Positions 60,300 through 64,000 of a stretch of DNA of 64,000 nucleotides are shown here, in pieces. The stretch is from Symsagittifera roscoffensis (Eukaryota > Xenacoelomorpha > Acoela > Convolutidae), in NCBI RefSeq assembly GCF_963678635.1, contig NC_087065.1, forward strand, positions 8,331,209 through 8,395,208, written 5' to 3'. The first letter of the stretch is position 1. Each line of letters begins with the position of its first letter. The notes beneath the pieces were generated by a model. The model was not told the origin of the DNA, ran no database searches, and worked only from the letters and a program-made list of their open reading frames with translations. A program made the position numbers and the translations under genes.

Positions 60300-61590
60300 T
60301 TGGAGTTTTGATAAAGTCCCAGTTTTGGAAACGATTATGGCATCTTACTCACAAGAAGGGTTCCCCAGTACTTATCAAGATGAAAGCAGTTTTGAGTTTG
60401 AATTTGAATTTGAAACTAATCGTAATCTCTACTTAGATATGCGTGATACCCTACTTAATTTAAAGCTTCAAATATTCAAGAAAAGGTAGTTTGATGCTTT
60501 CAAGAGAGAAAAAACAGAACATAAAGCAAAATCCAAGGATGACTCAGATCAGCAACCAAAACCTTACTTAACTTATGTAAACATTCTCTTGCTGTCTCTT
60601 TTTTCCAATTGTGAAGAATTTTTAACAATACAGTGGCTTACAACGCCAATGGATTATATCCTCATAAGGCACCAACACCGAACGAATTCAACTCGTCGAC
60701 CGTGAGTGATAAAGGAATACTTGCTTGTCATGAAGACAATTTTGAAGATATTCCTGATGCATTTGATATGCATCCGCTCACTGATAGAGCAAGTTCCTTT
60801 GAAGCAGTGATAACTTTTTCACTCTATGGGAGGCTCGCCCTTGATTTATGTTCTTGCAAAACATTGTTACTACCAAATACCAAAGTTCGAAATAAAGTAA
60901 TTCGAGCTAGTCCTAATTTTTACATGCCATCTGATTATCCAAATTTCAGTCTGAAAATTGTTGATTGTTTGCTAAATTACTAGAAAAATTTCCGTTGGTG
61001 AACCTAATCATTATTACTTGCAATGGAATCTGGAAAGAGAACCTGCTCAAAACAATTAAATGGAAACTGTAGTAAGAACCTTTATCATTCAACCTCGTCA
61101 AAACCAACTCATACAGAAAATTATATTCAATAACGCTCCAAAGAGAGAATAGCAGTTGCAATGAACCCAGATTCAGCTGTAACCGCATATTTCATAAAAA
61201 TCCTTTCAAATATTAACATTTTCAATTGAGAGAGATTCGAACTAATCGGGGCGCAAGAGCAATTGTGCCAATAGACACAACTTCTCCTTGTCACCCCTTT
61301 GTACAACAATGAAAACAATGCAATTTAACGAAAATGTTCCAGCTCTTCCTATGGAGGTATTTCAAAGTCACTAATTTCTTGTTTTTGACTTGTCCTTACT
61401 ACAGGATGTAGCTGAACAGTTGCATTAACCAGAACCGAGTGGAGAAAGCTTGATATCGGAAATGTTTTTTCGTTTTCCCTTGGAGCAAGTAACGGAAGTG
61501 ATATTCTTAAGAGAAAGACTATCAAGTGTTCAAATTGACAAATTCGGAACAGTCGCTAAAAATGTTTCTATTTTTGAGTTTTAAGGTTCC
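60300..61590 (+). pseudogene. Capsid-like gene (F54H12.2-like family), unit 3
   Basis: Same fragments as unit 1 (open block 60633-60983); shares its breaks and adds a 1-bp deletion near 61303. Confidence 0.55.
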
Positions 61591-61969
61591 TCAAAAAATA
61601 TTTTAAATTTTCTAGGGACATTTCATTGTTGTTGTATCTGTACTTTATAATTTTTTTTCTTCAGACCTATATCTCCAGAAAAAAAGACATTTAAGGCTGT
61701 TTAATTGAAAACACGAGAAGTTCATAAGACTTGTGTATAGACTTTGTTGATTCAATACCTTGTGCATGTAAGTGTTTATTCTTAATTTTCTTATCTTAAT
61801 TTGCACAATCGATTAATCAGTTTCATTTTTCGTTCATACAAATTTTTGAAAAAATTTCTGAGCTCAGGTTCAAGTACATGGGATCTTACCCCTCTGATAA
61901 ACTACCTCAATTAACAAAATAATCTTTTGCAATCATCAACTCCAAGCAATGATAGAGGAGAACACTGAT

Positions 61970-62270
61970 TCATGATAGCTCAACTGGACCAAATTTACTA
62001 CTTGGCTGATTCTTTTGGTAAAAAAAAACAACTTTTTTCTCTCTGATAAAAAAGTATTAGCGGAATTTGCAAAAAAAAACTGATAACTTGTAAGGATTTT
62101 ACACAGTTTATTCAGCATTTATTTTTGTTACATTTTACCAGAGAAACTTGAATCATTTTCGCGATGTGCAAGTTTTTAGTTTTATTTGTAATTTTATGTT
62201 AATTTGTAGTTTTTTAATTGTATGGGTAATTTCTTGCTGTAAATTTACTATACGATGTAGTGATTTAAAT
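61970..62270 (+). pseudogene. Cysteine-protease-like virus-like gene, unit 3
   Basis: More decayed version of the unit 1 copies; the Cys codon region has changed (TGTGTGGATTT to TGTAAGGATTT). Confidence 0.4.
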
Positions 62271-62766
62271 AATATCTTATTAAATTAATTTTTTTTCTCA
62301 AAAACTGAATTTTTCGAAGTTTTAGTAGGTATCAGCATAATTTCATAGAGTGCTATAGAGTGCTATTTTAAAGAGTAAGATGAACTAATAAAATATTTAA
62401 TATGTCAAATCATGTCAAATCTTATCGTGTTTTGGAGTTTTTATGAAAAAATTTCAAATTTTCTAAAAAATCTCAATTTTGCCCAAAAACTCCTACCATT
62501 GACTTACCATGAACGAAAAACAGAATATATTACCTTCAGCCTACAATCTACACGTAATACACTATTGAAATTTACCAAATAGATAACCCGCGCCAAAATT
62601 TATGCGAAAAAACTAGACATTACTACACAAAATTTTAAAAAGCATATCGTATTTCTTACCATCTTTTACCATCACACTGAAACCTTGCCAATGCTCTTAC
62701 CTATCTTAATATATTGTAGACCCTATATCCAATGTTAATACACAGCATCGCGGAACGGAATTCTAT

Positions 62767-63465
62767 AAGGTATCTCAATACATGGGGTCCGCCCCCCTTT
62801 TTAGATCCAACATCTACTACTGACGTCATCGAAAGGCACGATGAGGCTTTGAGCTCTCAGTTTAATTTATAGTTTTGGTGTGAAACTAGCTAATTTCATT
62901 GCTCCTTGTGCCAATCATAGCTTTTTTCTTGGTAGAAATTAATATAATCTAATCGTCTGTAACTAAAAATAAAATGACAGATAATTTAATGAAAAGAACA
63001 TTTTTTTTGGTTTCTGCTCAATATTTTATTTGCTCATTTTCTTTTCCTTAATTGTTGTGGTCAAAACTTCCTTGTTTGCTCTATATAATTGAAGATCCAT
63101 GCTGAATTAGTATTGCGACATAATGTATTTGCAGTTCATTTTTGACGTCAATCCATTTTTATTTAGCGAAATGTCTGAACAAAAGACCGGAAACTTTACA
63201 ATCATTCAAAAAATGCATCATAGAGCTTTTAAGCCATCGAAACTAAAACGGTTACTTGATAACTAAGCAGAAAAAAATTGGAAACTAAAAGAACATGAAA
63301 TACTAGATTTTTTTAATGATCGTTCGGTTATCACACACCTCTTTGAAAATATCGTTTGACGTCACATTTGGACTATAAATTTAAAATGTCCTTAGAGCAC
63401 TCAGTTGCAATGATGTTCACACAAATATTGCAATATTTTTTTCCGTCATAGAAGTGAACGCCTGC
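62767..63465. repeat. 0.69-kb segment, copy in unit 3
   Basis: Counterpart of 54705-55398 with a few substitutions and indels. Preceded by about 160 bp (62608-62766) found nowhere else in the window. Confidence 0.8.
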
Positions 63466-63682
63466 ATTTTACTTTTCTTTCCATTTTTGGTAGTAAATTC
63501 TGTTAATTTTGCGTCTCGTTGCTACAAAAACAGTTGCAGAGGCTGAATACCAAAAACAAAATAAATTATAAAAAGCAACACCGCACAAAAAAGCATAATT
63601 GTTTCTGTTTTCAATAAAAAAAATTAAACTAAATTTTGCATTCTAACTTTGCGGGAGAACTGAAAAAAAGGAAAAAAGCTGA

Positions 63683-63809
63683 ATGATGGAATTGAACGTG
63701 ATGTTGATCGGAGACACGAGGGTTGGCAAGACCTCGTTCGTGAACACGATTGTCAACAGGCGTGATTGGAAACGAGTTGGTGGCGACAACGGAGAGTCCA
63801 CGACTGCTG
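63683..63809 (+). CDS. AIG1/GIMAP-like GTPase exon 1, unit 3
   Basis: Same exon with P-loop and GTGAGT donor; exon 2 lies beyond the window. Confidence 0.6.
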
Positions 63810-64000
63810 GTGAGTTGGTTGTTTGGAAGGACTCTCGATAAAAAAAGTGCAGCATCAAATAAACAATCAAACCAGAAACGCAACATATTTGACATTTTAA
63901 ATGAAGACGTGTACAAAAAACTTTGCCCCAGCTTTAAGCCAAAACTTTTGCAAACAAAAACACTTTTTTCATAAAATCCTACTAAGATTAGATGGAATTC

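Larger units (their letters stand above)
56968..64000 (+). repeat. Array unit 3 (most complete, runs off the window)
   Basis: Contains all virus-like gene fragments in the order seen in unit 1 plus the 0.7-kb segment of unit 2. It ends inside the GTPase intron at the window edge, so the array continues. Confidence 0.9.

Overview
This is nuclear DNA of an animal, most likely a bilaterian invertebrate. Two host genes have many introns with canonical GT-AG (and one GC-AG) boundaries. A bilaterian-type Nkx6 homeobox gene is present, non-coding DNA is AT-rich, and transposable elements dominate. I cannot name the species. GIMAP-like GTPase exons would fit a spiralian, deuterostome or cnidarian better than an insect or nematode, but that is inference. 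Layout, left half: bases 91-14724 (+) hold the 3' part of a cytoplasmic dynein 1 intermediate chain gene (eight exons, WD-repeat region to stop). Its 10.2-kb intron contains a complete three-exon Nkx6 gene on the opposite strand (9951-7930, 550 codons). From 14.7 to 25.4 kb I see no host gene. That stretch holds a decayed BEL/Pao retrotransposon, dispersed repeat families, a G-rich minisatellite followed by a CATC-type minisatellite, and a tRNA-like relic. Bases 25449-27655 (+) are a two-exon MPV17L2-like inner mitochondrial membrane protein gene. Three hAT-type MITEs with terminal inverted repeats lie in introns of the dynein and MPV17L2 genes. Middle: at about 27.8-43.8 kb a decayed LINE reverse transcriptase (+) is split by a 14.4-kb Ty3/Gypsy-type LTR retrotransposon on the minus strand (28395-42840). 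Its LTRs are 403 and 411 bp and differ at about 6% of positions. It has gag, protease remnant, RT, RNase H and integrase in Ty3/Gypsy order, plus an extra 3' reading frame in the env position. All of it is broken by stops. Right third (43860 to the window end): a tandem array of three units, each starting with the same sequence, with (CT)n tracts closing units 1 and 2. Each unit combines decayed genes of an integrating DNA-virus-like (Polinton/Maverick-like) element with exons of an AIG1/GIMAP-like GTPase that still have an open frame and splice sites. The virus-like part holds an exonuclease-like ORF, a retroviral-type integrase, structural and capsid-like proteins, and a cysteine-protease-like ORF. 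Unit 1 has an internal 1.76-kb tandem duplication. Unit 2 has lost about 3.9 kb (integrase core to protease). Unit 3 is the most complete and runs off the window. Co-amplification of an immunity-type GTPase with a fossil DNA virus is the most interesting feature of the window; whether the GTPase is functional or viral in origin is unknown.
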